A stretch of DNA of 60,900 nt, taken from assembly GCA_020061705.1 (NCBI GenBank), contig JAGUXT010000045.1, positions 1 to 60,900 on the forward strand. The letters are read 5' to 3'. Source of the DNA: Halothiobacillus sp. GTDB taxonomy: Bacteria > Pseudomonadota > Gammaproteobacteria > Halothiobacillales > Halothiobacillaceae. The notes beneath the pieces are model-generated. The model saw only the letters and a program-made list of their open reading frames with translations, did not search any database and had not been told where the DNA came from. This document shows positions 1 through 9,531 of the stretch, piece by piece; position 1 is the stretch's first letter, and each line of letters opens with the position of its first letter. The position numbers and the translations under genes are program-made.

Positions 1-248
1 CCGTCGGCATCAAAATCACCGACGATCAGAATGCGCAGCCCGCGCTCCACCGCATCGGCCAACACCTCCGCCGCCTGCGCAATGCCGGACAACGCGCCCG
101 GCGGATGCAGGCGCGCCATGGCCAGATCAAGCTGCTCGGGCGCGTCCACGCCGCGCGCCGCCAACAGCCGTGCAAGCAAGGGCGGCACACCGGGCAGGTT
201 CACGTGCGCCACGGCCTCGCGCCGACGAATCACACGCTGGGCGCGCAT
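1..248 (-). CDS. recJ: RecJ single-strand DNA exonuclease, N-terminal fragment
   Basis: About 82 codons of the N-terminus are present; the rest lies beyond the window start. The translation opens MRAQRVIRRRE and ends at the edge in ILIVGDFDADG, the first DHH-family metal-binding motif of RecJ. RecJ is the 5'-3' single-strand exonuclease used in recombination and mismatch repair. The ATG lies inside the last codons of the upstream RpfE-type gene (19-nt overlap), so translation is probably coupled. The identification rests on this motif and the typical RecJ start. Confidence 0.85.
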   Translation of the reverse strand, partial: MRAQRVIRRREAVAHVNLPGVPPLLARLLAARGVDAPEQLDLAMARLHPPGALSGIAQAAEVLADAVERGLRILIVGDFDAD

Positions 249-1306
249 AGGCTCTCCAGGATTTTGGCTCTGCGCCAAATGCGCCAGCGTTGCGCGGGCG
301 TGCAGGTAAAACACGCCGCACCCGCATCCATCCGCAATGTGGACACGCGCCCCTGCGCCAGCGCCGCACGCAAGGGGGCAAACCAGCGCGCTTCCAGCCC
401 TTCGAGCGTGGCTTGCCAGTCGTCGAAATCGCCGTCCTGCCAGGGCTGCACGAGATCATCCAGCAAGATCAGCGCCTTTTGCGGCAGATCAGCGCACTCT
501 TCCAGAGTTTCCGGCAGATCATGCACTGGCAAATCCAAGGCATGCGCCAAGCCACGCGCCAGAGGATGATTGGCATAGACCACGGTTAACTGATCGGGCA
601 ACAACGTCCGCCCCGCTTTCGCAAGAAGCGAGAGGGGCAAAGCGCCCGCCCCCCAAGGCCACAAGCTATTGATCACCGGCAAGCCCCGCGCCTCGCGCAC
701 CGCATTGACCGGGTGCGCGAACAACAGCATTTGCGCCTCGGTCAGATCCGCCAGCCAACGCCGCGCATCCTTCCCCTTTGGCTTGAACACCCCGGCATCA
801 TGCCCCAGGGCTTGTGACAGGGGCGTGGTATGCAACTCAAAGGACGCATCACAGAGTACATCGCCGGACACATCAAGACACACATACCAACGCTCGGGCG
901 CGGCGACCACCATGCGCCAGCCGCGCGCGCTGAAATGCTGCTCCAATGCGCCTGCCAGCGTATTGGCCTCATCATGACTCAGGTGCAGCGCTGCCCCACC
1001 CATCACCAGCGCATCGGTCATGCCAAGCTTGAGATGCACCGGGTCAAGACGCAGTACCAAGCCGTCCGGGCGCTCACCATGCTCACCCCACAAGCCCAGC
1101 GCGCCCCAGGGCAGCTCGCCTGCTTCAACGGCAAACGCCCGCGCCAGCGCATCCTCAAACGCCAACGCAGGCTGCGCCAAACGATCCGCGCGCGTCAACA
1201 GCGCTTGCAATGCCGGGACAGTTGGCGCAGGAAGGGGCAGATGCGGCTCGTCCCCGCGCCAAGGTGCGCACAGACCGGGCAGCAACAGGGTTAGCTCAGT
1301 CTTCAC
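230..1306 (-). CDS. RpfE-type protein (phosphoglycerate mutase-like conserved protein)
   Basis: A 358-aa soluble protein of the family annotated as 'regulatory protein RpfE type', often found just upstream of recJ in proteobacteria. Visible features are an N-terminal LLLPGLCAPW segment, a central YVCLDVSGDV stretch, and INSLWPWGAG, which recalls phosphoglycerate-mutase-like proteins. The biochemical role is not established. It starts with GTG overlapping the stop of the preceding phosphatase gene (GTGA) and its own 3' end overlaps recJ, placing it inside the ampD-to-recJ operon. Confidence 0.7.
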   Translation of the reverse strand: MKTELTLLLPGLCAPWRGDEPHLPLPAPTVPALQALLTRADRLAQPALAFEDALARAFAVEAGELPWGALGLWGEHGERPDGLVLRLDPVHLKLGMTDALVMGGAALHLSHDEANTLAGALEQHFSARGWRMVVAAPERWYVCLDVSGDVLCDASFELHTTPLSQALGHDAGVFKPKGKDARRWLADLTEAQMLLFAHPVNAVREARGLPVINSLWPWGAGALPLSLLAKAGRTLLPDQLTVVYANHPLARGLAHALDLPVHDLPETLEECADLPQKALILLDDLVQPWQDGDFDDWQATLEGLEARWFAPLRAALAQGRVSTLRMDAGAACFTCTPAQRWRIWRRAKILESLCAPSV

Positions 1307-1887
1307 AAACGATGCCCCAAACCCTCAACCGTCCAGGCATCATGCGCCCGGCGCAAAGATAAAAAACTCGCGTAATCCACGTGGATACGGCTCAAGGCCT
1401 GCGGCGGCGCGTCCAGCGCAATCGCCAACGCCGCACGCATCACCACCGCATGACTCACCACCAGCACGCGCTGCCCGCCCAACGTGCTCGCAAGCTCATC
1501 CAGCGCAGCACGCACCCGCGCCATAAAGTCCAGTACTGGCTCTGCACCGTGAGGCATTCCTTGCACAATGTCGCGCTTGTAAGCGGCATAGGCCTCGGCC
1601 TGCCCGTGCTTGACCTGCTCATGGCTCAAGCCCTCCCACGCGCCCAGACCAATTTCACGCAAACGCGGCTCGATCATCAGCGGCAAAGCAGCCTTGGCCG
1701 CATAGCTTTGCGCAAACGCATGGCAACGCTGCAAGGGTGATGTCACCACAACACCCCATGAACCAAGCTCAACCGCCTGCCACATGGCCGCCAAACCCTC
1801 GTCGGTGAGCGGATCATCCACGCCATCGCCACGATAACGCGAACCACCCACCGGCTCGCCATGGCGCAAAAAATCAAGACGCACCAT
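1303..1887 (-). CDS. Histidine phosphatase family protein (CobC/PhoE-like)
   Basis: A 194-aa protein with the catalytic LRHGE motif at residues 6-10 and a second histidine in VVSHAVVMRAAL near the C-terminus, the arrangement of the histidine phosphatase superfamily. The closest named members include alpha-ribazole phosphatase (CobC), but no cobalamin genes are nearby, so the substrate is unknown. The ATG shares one base with the ampE stop (TGATG); an upstream TTG would add four residues but has no better support. Confidence 0.8.
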   Translation of the reverse strand: MVRLDFLRHGEPVGGSRYRGDGVDDPLTDEGLAAMWQAVELGSWGVVVTSPLQRCHAFAQSYAAKAALPLMIEPRLREIGLGAWEGLSHEQVKHGQAEAYAAYKRDIVQGMPHGAEPVLDFMARVRAALDELASTLGGQRVLVVSHAVVMRAALAIALDAPPQALSRIHVDYASFLSLRRAHDAWTVEGLGHRL

Positions 1888-2801
1888 CAGTGAATCCAAT
1901 CGCCCAAAGTCAGCAAGGCCACCACGGCCACAATGATAATGATGGCGCGCAACACCAAACCACGCGCCGCCCGCACAATGCTGGCATCGGCCTCAATCTC
2001 GCCCGACTCGCTGATTTCGGTCGTAATGCTGTACTCCTCGGTACGCAAGGCTGCACGCCCGACACGCAGTAGCAAATCCCGATTGGCCAGCTCCAGCTCA
2101 TCCGCCCGACTCAACACCACATCGTGTTGCGTATCCACCGAAACCTGCTTCTCTTGCCGCCACGCGTTCAAACCTTCCTCAAAACTACCCGAAAGCGTGT
2201 ACATCGCCGCCAAAAGATGGGCCGGAATAAAGTCCAGCGCCGCACGCAACAGCCGCGCCGCCTCGGCCAAAGCCCCCTGCCCGGCACGCACTTCGACATG
2301 CACCGTCAGGCGATACAGTACCGCCCCCACGGGCCCCAGCAACACAAACCACAAAATCGGCGCGACCCAACGCTCATTCGCTTCAAGCAACAATGTATCC
2401 GCCACTGCCCGCACTTCCTCTTCCACCGACTCCGGCGTAGAACCACCAAGAATGTGCTCTGCCTGATGCCGCGCCGTGTCATTCTCACCCTTCTCGCGCG
2501 CCGCGACATAGGCATCCACCGCCGGATCAAGACTGCCCGGACGCAGAGCGAAAAACAGCACCAACACGCTAAAAGCTAGCTCCAGCAAGTTCCACAACAC
2601 GCCGTGGAAAACAAACTGCGCCAACGCGGTCAACGCCACCCACGGTGCCAAAAGAATCAGCAAAACAGCCCATCCCGACCCGCCTGTACGCCCTTGCAGC
2701 GCAGCATAATAAGCATCAAACCAAGCCAGCGAGCGCCGTTCAGCGAGTTGCGGAGCCAAACGCTCGGCAAATAAAGCAATCAAGGTTGCAAGTAAAAGCA
2801 T
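1887..2801 (-). CDS. ampE: AmpE-like inner-membrane protein
   Basis: A 304-aa integral membrane protein with hydrophobic segments near residues 45-65, 70-85 and 145-165 and a C-terminal anchor rich in I/V. Opening residues MLLLATLIALFAERL match the AmpE family, an inner-membrane protein encoded directly after ampD in many Gammaproteobacteria and linked to beta-lactamase regulation. Its molecular activity is unclear. It overlaps ampD by 22 nt, supporting co-translation. Confidence 0.85.
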   Translation of the reverse strand: MLLLATLIALFAERLAPQLAERRSLAWFDAYYAALQGRTGGSGWAVLLILLAPWVALTALAQFVFHGVLWNLLELAFSVLVLFFALRPGSLDPAVDAYVAAREKGENDTARHQAEHILGGSTPESVEEEVRAVADTLLLEANERWVAPILWFVLLGPVGAVLYRLTVHVEVRAGQGALAEAARLLRAALDFIPAHLLAAMYTLSGSFEEGLNAWRQEKQVSVDTQHDVVLSRADELELANRDLLLRVGRAALRTEEYSITTEISESGEIEADASIVRAARGLVLRAIIIIVAVVALLTLGDWIH

Positions 2802-3436
2802 GAATAAGTCCCCACCTGAAACTTTGCAGAGGTTAACACCAAGCGCGCCTCGCTTGCTGCCCCTTGCCCGGTATGTTGCAGCGAAACCCCGCCGTCATTA
2901 AGCAGCGCTTCCAGCCGCGACCACTCAAAACTCGCCCCCGGATCAGTCTTGCGCCCCGGCGCAATATCCGCATGTCCGGCAATGGCGCGCAATGAGGGAT
3001 AAGCCTGCTGCAAAGCCGCAATCACCTGCGCCAGACTGGCGTACTGCGCCTCGGTATAGGGCAGATCATCCGTGCCCTCAAGCTCGATGCCGATGGAAAA
3101 ATCATTGCACCCCGCCCGCCCTTCAAAAGCAGACGCGCCCGCGTGCCAGGCGCGCAAATGAAAAGGCACGTACTGCGTCACCGCGCCATCCCGCCGAATC
3201 AGCACATGCGCCGACACCCGCAAATGCGCAATCCCGGCAAAATAAGGATGCGCCGCCGGGTCAAGCCGCCCCATAAACAGATCATCAATCCACGCCCCGC
3301 CAAACTCCCCCGGCGGCAGACTGATGCCATGCACCACGATCAAGCTCGGCTCAACACCCTGCGGACGCACGTCACAATGCGGCGAGGGTAAAAAGTAAGC
3401 GTCTGCCACTAGCCCGATGGCGTGTTTAATTTGCAT
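2780..3436 (-). CDS. ampD: 1,6-anhydro-N-acetylmuramyl-L-alanine amidase AmpD
   Basis: Cytoplasmic zinc amidase that removes the peptide from anhydromuropeptides during peptidoglycan recycling. VHGISLPPGEFGG carries the first zinc histidine of the amidase_2 fold, HLRAWHAGAS the conserved central block, and GHADIAPGRKTDPG the second histidine, Asp ligand and catalytic Lys. The ATG at 3436 gives 218 aa; a GTG at 3451 would add five residues. The following gene is ampE, the classical partner. Confidence 0.92.
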   Translation of the reverse strand: MQIKHAIGLVADAYFLPSPHCDVRPQGVEPSLIVVHGISLPPGEFGGAWIDDLFMGRLDPAAHPYFAGIAHLRVSAHVLIRRDGAVTQYVPFHLRAWHAGASAFEGRAGCNDFSIGIELEGTDDLPYTEAQYASLAQVIAALQQAYPSLRAIAGHADIAPGRKTDPGASFEWSRLEALLNDGGVSLQHTGQGAASEARLVLTSAKFQVGTYSCFYLQP

Positions 3437-3505
3437 TAACAACTCGTTCACTCAATCTTTGATTCAAACGCTTACGCACGGTAGCCTTGCCCCCCCAATC
3501 GGTCA

Positions 3506-5512
3506 ATGTTCCTCATGCTCTCCACCCTCAATCCCGCGCAACGCGCTGCCGTTACCCATGTTCACGGCCCCCTGCTGGTACTGGCTGGCGCGGGCTCGGG
3601 CAAAACGCGGGTGATTACCAGCAAAATCGCCCATCTGGTGCGCGAATTGCAGGTTCCTGCGCGTCACATCTACGCGGTCACCTTTACCAACAAGGCCGCG
3701 CGCGAGATGCAGGCGCGCGTGGGCAAGATGCTGGCGGCTGATGAGCGGCGCGGGCTGCATGTGTCCACTTTTCACACTCTGGGTCTGACCATCCTTAAAC
3801 ACGAGTTCGCAGCGGCAGGTTTGCGACGTGGCTTTTCGATTCTGGATGCCGAAGATGCCATGTCCATGCTGCGCGAGCTGTCCAAACTGCCCGACAAGGC
3901 TCAGATTGAAGAGCTGCGCCAGCGCATCGGGCGCTGGAAGAATGATGGCATTTCACCCGAACAGGCCGCCTCCAATGCCGTGGATGACGACGAACAACAT
4001 GCCGCCCGCCTGTTCGCCGCCTACGAGCGCCAACTGCGCGCCAGCAATGCGCTGGATTTTGACGACCTGATCGCCCTGCCGGTGCGCCTGTTCAACCAGC
4101 ACCCTGATCTGCGCGACAAATGGCGGTTGCGCGTGCGCTATCTTCTGGTGGACGAGGTGCAGGACACCAACGCCGCGCAATACGCCCTGCTGCGCCATCT
4201 GCTGGATGTTTCCGCCAACCTGACTGCCGTAGGCGACGATCACCAGTCCGTGTACGCCTGGCGCGGCGCACGCCCGGAAAACCTCAACCTGCTGGGGCAG
4301 GATTACCCCATGCTCAAGCTCATCAAGCTGGAGCAAAACTACCGCTCGGTGAATACCATCCTCAAGGCTGCCAATGCACTGATCGGGCACAATAGCCAGC
4401 AGTTCGAGAAAAACCTGTGGAGCGCCTTGGGCGAAGGCGAGCCGCTGCGCGCCCTGCTCTGTGCCGACGGCGACGATGAAGCCCTGCGCGTGGCGGTCGA
4501 AATCCTGCAACACAAATTCAAACAACGCACAAAATTTGCCGACTACGCCGTGCTCTATCGTGGCAACCACCAGGCGCGCGTGCTGGAAGGCGCACTTCGC
4601 CAACATGCCATCCCTTATCACATCACCGGCGGACAATCGTTTTTTGACCGCGCTGAAATCCGCGACCTGTCCGCCTATGTGCGCCTGCTTGCCAACCCGG
4701 ACGATGACACCGCGTTTTTGCGCGTGGTCAACACCCCACGCCGCGAAATCGGCGCCAGCACGCTGGAAAAGCTTGGAGTGTATGCCGAATCCCGCAAGCT
4801 GCCGCTGATTGCCGCCAGCCGCGAACTTGGTCTTGCACAGCAACTGGGCGAGCGTGCTTATGAACGTTTACAGCACTTCAATACCTGGCTTGACCGTCTG
4901 CGCGAAGCCAGCGACCACGCCCCGCTGGCAGGCATACGCCAACTGATTAGCGACATCGGCTATGAAGACTGGCTCAAAGACACCTCCGACACGCCCAAAC
5001 AGGCCGAACGCCGCTGGCAAAACGTGAATGACTGGCTCGAATGGCTGGAAAAAGTCGCCAGTGGTGAAGAAAGCATGGACATCCAGGAACTGGCCGCTCG
5101 CGCCAGTCTGATGGGCATTCTGGAGCGGCAAAATGAGGATGAAGCCGGTGACCAGGTGCGCCTGATGACCCTGCACGCTGCCAAGGGGCTGGAATTCCCG
5201 CATGTGTTCATTATCGGCATGGAAGAAGAGCTGTTGCCGCACCGCGAAAGCCTGGACGACGAAAAGCTGGAGGAAGAGCGCCGCCTGGCCTACGTCGGCA
5301 TCACCCGTGCGCAACAAAGCCTGACGTTCACACTGACCAAAAAGCGCAAGCGCTATGGCGAGTGGGTGGACTCCGAACCGAGCCGTTTTTTAGCCGAAGT
5401 CCCACCCGAACTGCTGCAATGGGATGGTCGCAACGATGCACGCGACCCGGAGGAAAAAAAATCCAAGGGACGAGCGCAGCTTGAGGGACTGAAGGCTCTG
5501 TTAGGAGGGTAG
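3506..5512 (+). CDS. rep: ATP-dependent DNA helicase Rep
   Basis: A 668-aa UvrD/Rep superfamily 1 helicase, the usual size for Rep. Walker A is AGAGSGKTRV near residue 31, motif Ia AVTFTNKAA, motif II VDEVQDTN (DEVQ-type box), motif III GDDHQSVYAWRGA, then the EQNYRS, LMTLHAAKGLEFPHVF and VGITRAQ motifs. Rep is a 3'-5' helicase that clears roadblocks ahead of forks. A second ATG lies at 3515. It diverges from ampD, with short promoter space between. Confidence 0.95.
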   Translation: MFLMLSTLNPAQRAAVTHVHGPLLVLAGAGSGKTRVITSKIAHLVRELQVPARHIYAVTFTNKAAREMQARVGKMLAADERRGLHVSTFHTLGLTILKHEFAAAGLRRGFSILDAEDAMSMLRELSKLPDKAQIEELRQRIGRWKNDGISPEQAASNAVDDDEQHAARLFAAYERQLRASNALDFDDLIALPVRLFNQHPDLRDKWRLRVRYLLVDEVQDTNAAQYALLRHLLDVSANLTAVGDDHQSVYAWRGARPENLNLLGQDYPMLKLIKLEQNYRSVNTILKAANALIGHNSQQFEKNLWSALGEGEPLRALLCADGDDEALRVAVEILQHKFKQRTKFADYAVLYRGNHQARVLEGALRQHAIPYHITGGQSFFDRAEIRDLSAYVRLLANPDDDTAFLRVVNTPRREIGASTLEKLGVYAESRKLPLIAASRELGLAQQLGERAYERLQHFNTWLDRLREASDHAPLAGIRQLISDIGYEDWLKDTSDTPKQAERRWQNVNDWLEWLEKVASGEESMDIQELAARASLMGILERQNEDEAGDQVRLMTLHAAKGLEFPHVFIIGMEEELLPHRESLDDEKLEEERRLAYVGITRAQQSLTFTLTKKRKRYGEWVDSEPSRFLAEVPPELLQWDGRNDARDPEEKKSKGRAQLEGLKALLGG

Positions 5513-5623
5513 GTAAGTTACTGAGGCCCGTATGGTGGTAATCCAGCAAAATCACCGTTGACTTGCTAAAGTCCCATTGATGTCTCAACTTTAAAACCAT
5601 CGCAGCATTGGATATCGAACACT

Positions 5624-6238
5624 ATGACTAGCCCACAAGAATTCTGGAACCAACGTTTTGCCGAAGCGAGCCATGCCTATGGCGAAGCGCCGAATGCGTT
5701 TGTGCAGTCTCAAGTCGGACGCATACCTGCGAGCGGGCGCGTTCTATTGCCCGGCGACGGGCAGGGTCGCAATAGCGTGTGGCTAGCACAGCAGGGGTTT
5801 GATGTGACGTGTGTGGACTGGAGCGAGACTGGCTTGGCGCGTGCGCTGGAACTGGCGGCGCGTCATGCAGTGCTGATCGAGCCGGTCTGTGCTGATTTAA
5901 CCACTTGGCTCTGGCCTGAAAGTGAGTTTGATGCGGTGGTGGCGGTGCACCTGCATCTTCCGCCCGATGCGCGCCGTCAGGTGCATCACGCCATGCTGCG
6001 TGCGCTCAAGCCCGGCGGCGTATTGATTCTGGAAGCATTTGATGTTGAGCAGATCAATTATTCAAGTGGCGGACCGAATCGGCTGGACATGCTGTATTCC
6101 GCCGAAATGTTGGAAGAGGATTTTGTTGATGCCGAGATGCTCCTGCTGGAGCGCACCCAGGTGGTGCTGGATGAGGGGCTTTATCATCAGGGCGTGGCTG
6201 AGGTGGTGAGGATGGTGGTGGTGCGGGCGGCTGTTTGA
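5624..6238 (+). CDS. Class I SAM-dependent methyltransferase
   Basis: A 204-aa cytosolic protein with a Rossmann methyltransferase fold: motif I RVLLPGDGQGRNSVWLA near residue 39, acidic residue in VTCVDWSETG, and motif IV around FDAVVAVHLHLP. LKPGGVLILEAF follows as the usual beta-strand 5 block. It resembles the TehB/thiopurine-methyltransferase-like group often annotated only as methyltransferase domain proteins. The substrate is unknown. No operon partner; an intergenic region of about 110 bp precedes it. Confidence 0.8.
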   Translation: MTSPQEFWNQRFAEASHAYGEAPNAFVQSQVGRIPASGRVLLPGDGQGRNSVWLAQQGFDVTCVDWSETGLARALELAARHAVLIEPVCADLTTWLWPESEFDAVVAVHLHLPPDARRQVHHAMLRALKPGGVLILEAFDVEQINYSSGGPNRLDMLYSAEMLEEDFVDAEMLLLERTQVVLDEGLYHQGVAEVVRMVVVRAAV

Positions 6239-6270
6239 TGGCTTTCAGCCGTCCTTGCCAACTGCGTGGA

Positions 6271-6288
6271 CTTGACAGTTGTGTCAAG
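6271..6288. repeat. Short perfect inverted repeat downstream of the methyltransferase
   Basis: CTTGACA, four-base loop GTTG, TGTCAAG. It lies about 33 bp after the methyltransferase stop in the 172-bp spacer before the glutathione peroxidase. It could be an operator or a weak hairpin; there is no U-tract, so it is not called a terminator. Confidence 0.4.
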
Positions 6289-6410
6289 CGAACCTTCGAG
6301 TTGTTTATGCCACGGCGAGATCGTAAACAGATTTAAAACATATTGGCCGTGATGTCATGGGCACGTGATTTGGGTCTACACTCAAGGCAACTATTCCGAG
6401 GACTGTTGGC

Positions 6411-6986
6411 ATGAAAATCTCGCGCTGGTTGGCTGTGTTGAGCCTTGGCTTGTTACCACTTTCCGCACCGGCCTTGGCCGATACCGACTTGCTCGGTTTC
6501 AAATTGCGCACGCTGGCGGGTGAGAGTGTCGTGGATTTGCGCCAAGCCTATGCCGGCAAAGTCGTGCTCATGGTGAACACGGCGAGTAAGTGCGGATTTA
6601 CCGACCAGTTTGAGGGCTTGGAAGCCTTGTATCGTAAGTACAAGGATCAAGGCTTGGTCGTACTGGGCTTTCCATCAAATGATTTTGCCAATCAAGACCC
6701 TGGATCGGAAAAAGAAATCCAGGCATTTTGCCGAAATACCTACAGTGTCGAATTCCCCATGTTTGAAAAGCTGCATGTACGCGGTAGTGAGGCGCATCCT
6801 TTGTTCAAGGCGCTTGCGGCTCACCCCGAGGGTGCAACGCCAAAGTGGAATTTTTATAAATTTTTACTGGATCGTAACGGGCAGCTGGTGGAAAGTTGGG
6901 GCAGTGTCACGACACCGCAGGATGCGGGTCTGATTAAGCAGATCGAACGGCTTTTGGCGCAACCGGCATCCAAAACTGCATCTTGA
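6411..6986 (+). CDS. Periplasmic glutathione peroxidase family protein
   Basis: A 191-aa thiol peroxidase of the glutathione peroxidase family. An N-terminal signal peptide (about residues 1-23, ending APALA-D) predicts export. The catalytic motif NTASKCGFTDQ has Cys instead of selenocysteine, LGFPSNDFANQDPG supplies the conserved Gln, and KWNFYKFLLD the Trp-Asn pair. Most bacterial relatives are cytosolic, so the signal peptide is notable but not unique. The ATG follows a GAGGA sequence. It probably reduces peroxides using thioredoxin-like donors. Confidence 0.88.
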   Translation: MKISRWLAVLSLGLLPLSAPALADTDLLGFKLRTLAGESVVDLRQAYAGKVVLMVNTASKCGFTDQFEGLEALYRKYKDQGLVVLGFPSNDFANQDPGSEKEIQAFCRNTYSVEFPMFEKLHVRGSEAHPLFKALAAHPEGATPKWNFYKFLLDRNGQLVESWGSVTTPQDAGLIKQIERLLAQPASKTAS

Positions 6987-7005
6987 AACGGAGGAGGTTT
7001 AAGTC

Positions 7006-7722
7006 ATGAGTACCACGCTAGTCCCCGAAGAACTGAATGAAGGCGCGAGTGCACGGGTACGTCGTTTGATGCCGACAGCGCATCAGGGTGCGCTCGACCC
7101 GTTTGTGTTTTTTGATCATTTCCATGCCGCGCCAGGTGCCGGATTCCCTAATCACCCGCATCGTGGCTTTGAGGCAGTCACCTATCTTTTGTCCGGCGAG
7201 CTGCGTCATGCCGACAACATGGGCAACAACGCATTGCTGCACGCAGGGGAAGTGCAAGCGTTTACCGCAGGCAGCGGCATGATTCACTCCGAGCTTGCTG
7301 GGGCAGACGAAGCGGTGGAGGGGCTGCAACTCTGGATTAACCTGGCGCAGGCGCTCAAGGGCATCGCACCGGGCTATCAGGCTCCGGTCAAACCGCGCAG
7401 GATTATGGCTGCGGGCTATGAAATGCAGCTGATTGTTGGTGCTGATGCACCGATTCAATTGCATACGCCATGCTGGATCGCATGGCTGGATATTGCTCCC
7501 GGCGAGCGTTTTACGCCCGACGTTCCGGCGCATTGGCGCGGCTTCGCCTATGTGGTGCAGGGTGAATTGCACAGTGCCGACTTTGCGCACGCTATCGGCG
7601 GTGAGGGTTTGAGTTTGGCCGGTACCGAGACGGTGAGTAGCCCAAGTGGCGCGCGCGTACTGATCGCGCTTGGACAGCCGCATGGCGAGCCGATTTTCAT
7701 GCGCGGGCCGTATGTCGATTGA
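7006..7722 (+). CDS. Pirin family bicupin protein
   Basis: A 238-aa pirin-like protein. The N-terminal cupin has FFDHF, HPHRGFEAVTYLLSGE and AGSGMIHSE, supplying the His/His/His/Glu metal site of pirins; the C-terminal cupin is shorter and lacks an obvious site. Some pirins have quercetinase activity, others are regulatory, so the role here is open. It follows the peroxidase gene by 19 nt and has a strong ribosome binding site (GGAGGAGG) eight bases from the ATG, so the two genes probably share a transcript. Confidence 0.88.
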   Translation: MSTTLVPEELNEGASARVRRLMPTAHQGALDPFVFFDHFHAAPGAGFPNHPHRGFEAVTYLLSGELRHADNMGNNALLHAGEVQAFTAGSGMIHSELAGADEAVEGLQLWINLAQALKGIAPGYQAPVKPRRIMAAGYEMQLIVGADAPIQLHTPCWIAWLDIAPGERFTPDVPAHWRGFAYVVQGELHSADFAHAIGGEGLSLAGTETVSSPSGARVLIALGQPHGEPIFMRGPYVD

Positions 7723-7886
7723 TGTCAAACCCAGGCGAGATGACCAGGAAAGTGCGTGACAGATTCTTCCCCTTCTACCACGTCGACGGGCAGGCGACAT
7801 TATCCATGACCAGACAACGCATACGCGGAACTCCTGCGCCTGCTAAAATGCCGGTTTTTCTTTCGCCTTAAACCCGAGGACTCGCC

Positions 7887-9461
7887 ATGCGAACCCATAT
7901 CACCCCAATTCGCCGCGCTTTGCTTTCCGTGTCTGATAAAAGCGGCCTGCTTGAATTTGCGCGCTTTTTGATTGCACGGAATGTCGAGTTGCTCTCCACC
8001 GGCGGCACGGCCAGGATGTTGCGCGAGGCGGGCTTGGCGGTCAAAGACGTATCCGACTACACCGGCTTTGCGGAAATGATGGACGGGCGGGTGAAGACCC
8101 TGCATCCGAAAGTGCATGGTGGGATTCTTGGACGACGTGGCACGGATGATGCAGTGATGGCCGAGCACGGCATTGCCCCGATTGATCTTGTGGTGGTCAA
8201 TCTCTACCCCTTCGCCGCCGCGACCGCCAAAGCCGATTGCAGCTATGAAGACGCGGTGGAAAACATCGACATTGGCGGCCCAACCATGGTGCGTGCGGCC
8301 GCCAAAAACCATGCGGACGTGACGATTATCGTCAATCCTGCGGACTATGCGCGCGTACAGACTGAAGTGGAAACGCATGGCGGCGTAAGCGCGACTACCC
8401 GTCTGGATCTGGCAGTGCGCGCATTTGAACACACGGCGGCCTATGACGGCATGATCGCCAACTACTTCGGTGCTCGCGTAGGCGAGGCCAGCTTTGTGCA
8501 GCCGGCCGATTTTCCGCGCACCTTCAACCTGCAACTCGAAAAGAGCATGGGCTTGCGCTATGGCGAAAACCCGCATCAACGTGCCGCGTTTTATGTCGAA
8601 CTAGATGCACCTTCGGGCAGTATCGCCCGCGCCACCCAGCTTCAGGGCAAGGAGCTGTCCTACAACAATATTGCGGACACCGATGCGGCGCTGGAGTGCG
8701 TGAAGCAATTTGATGCACCCGCCTGCGTCATTGTGAAGCACGCCAATCCCTGCGGCGTGGCAGTGGGGGAAAATATCCTCTTGGCCTATGAGCGCGCCTA
8801 TTTGACCGATACCGAGTCGGCATTTGGCGGCATTATCGCCTTCAACCGCCCGCTGGATGCCGCCACCGCACAGGCGATTGTCGAGCGCCAGTTTGTCGAA
8901 GTGATTATCGCCCCGGAGGCCAGTGCCGGGGCTCTGGCGATCACTGCGGCAAAGAAAAACGTGCGTGTTTTGGTCTGCGGTGAGCTGAAAGCCGATACAC
9001 CACGTTTGGATTACAAGCGTGTCACCGGCGGACTGCTGGTGCAGGATGCCGACCTCGCCGTACTGCACGAAACTCGCGTGGTCAGCCAGCGTGCACCAAC
9101 AGAAAGCGAGATGCGCGACCTGCTATTTGCCTGGAACGTGGCCAAGTTCGTCAAATCCAATGCGATTGTTTATGCCAAGGATACGGCGACCATCGGTGTG
9201 GGCGCAGGACAAATGAGCCGGGTGAATTCGGCGCGCATTGCCGCGATTAAAGCCGAACATGCTGGCCTGGATGTGACAAGCGCAGTCATGGCTTCAGATG
9301 CCTTTTTCCCCTTCCGTGATGGCATCGACAACGCGGCAGACAACGGCATTACCGCCGTGATTCACCCCGGCGGCTCCATGCGCGATGAAGAAGTGATCGC
9401 TGCCGCGAACGAGCACGGCATGGCAATGATTTTTACCGGAATGCGTCATTTCCGCCATTAA
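7887..9461 (+). CDS. purH: Bifunctional AICAR transformylase / IMP cyclohydrolase
   Basis: A 524-aa enzyme catalysing the last two steps of de novo IMP synthesis. The N-terminal IMP cyclohydrolase (MGS-like) domain includes [16 protein letters not shown] and [11 protein letters not shown]; the C-terminal transformylase domain contains [25 protein letters not shown] and [12 protein letters not shown]. The protein ends in GMRHFRH, the usual PurH terminus. It is a single gene with a TAAAAT -10-like sequence upstream, followed 20 bp later by a terminator. Confidence 0.97.
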   Translation: MRTHITPIRRALLSVSDKSGLLEFARFLIARNVELLSTGGTARMLREAGLAVKDVSDYTGFAEMMDGRVKTLHPKVHGGILGRRGTDDAVMAEHGIAPIDLVVVNLYPFAAATAKADCSYEDAVENIDIGGPTMVRAAAKNHADVTIIVNPADYARVQTEVETHGGVSATTRLDLAVRAFEHTAAYDGMIANYFGARVGEASFVQPADFPRTFNLQLEKSMGLRYGENPHQRAAFYVELDAPSGSIARATQLQGKELSYNNIADTDAALECVKQFDAPACVIVKHANPCGVAVGENILLAYERAYLTDTESAFGGIIAFNRPLDAATAQAIVERQFVEVIIAPEASAGALAITAAKKNVRVLVCGELKADTPRLDYKRVTGGLLVQDADLAVLHETRVVSQRAPTESEMRDLLFAWNVAKFVKSNAIVYAKDTATIGVGAGQMSRVNSARIAAIKAEHAGLDVTSAVMASDAFFPFRDGIDNAADNGITAVIHPGGSMRDEEVIAAANEHGMAMIFTGMRHFRH

Positions 9462-9479
9462 GGTAGAACGCGTGGTATA

Positions 9480-9511
9480 AAAAAAGCCCCGGCAAGTGAC
9501 CGGGGCTTTTT
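9480..9511. terminator. Bidirectional rho-independent terminator after purH
   Basis: Stem AGCCCCGG/CCGGGGCT with loop CAAGTGA, flanked by an A-run on the left and a T-run on the right. It can terminate purH on the plus strand and the nine-gene cluster on the minus strand. Confidence 0.92.
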
Positions 9512-9531
9512 CATGTCTGGAGGAAAAAAAA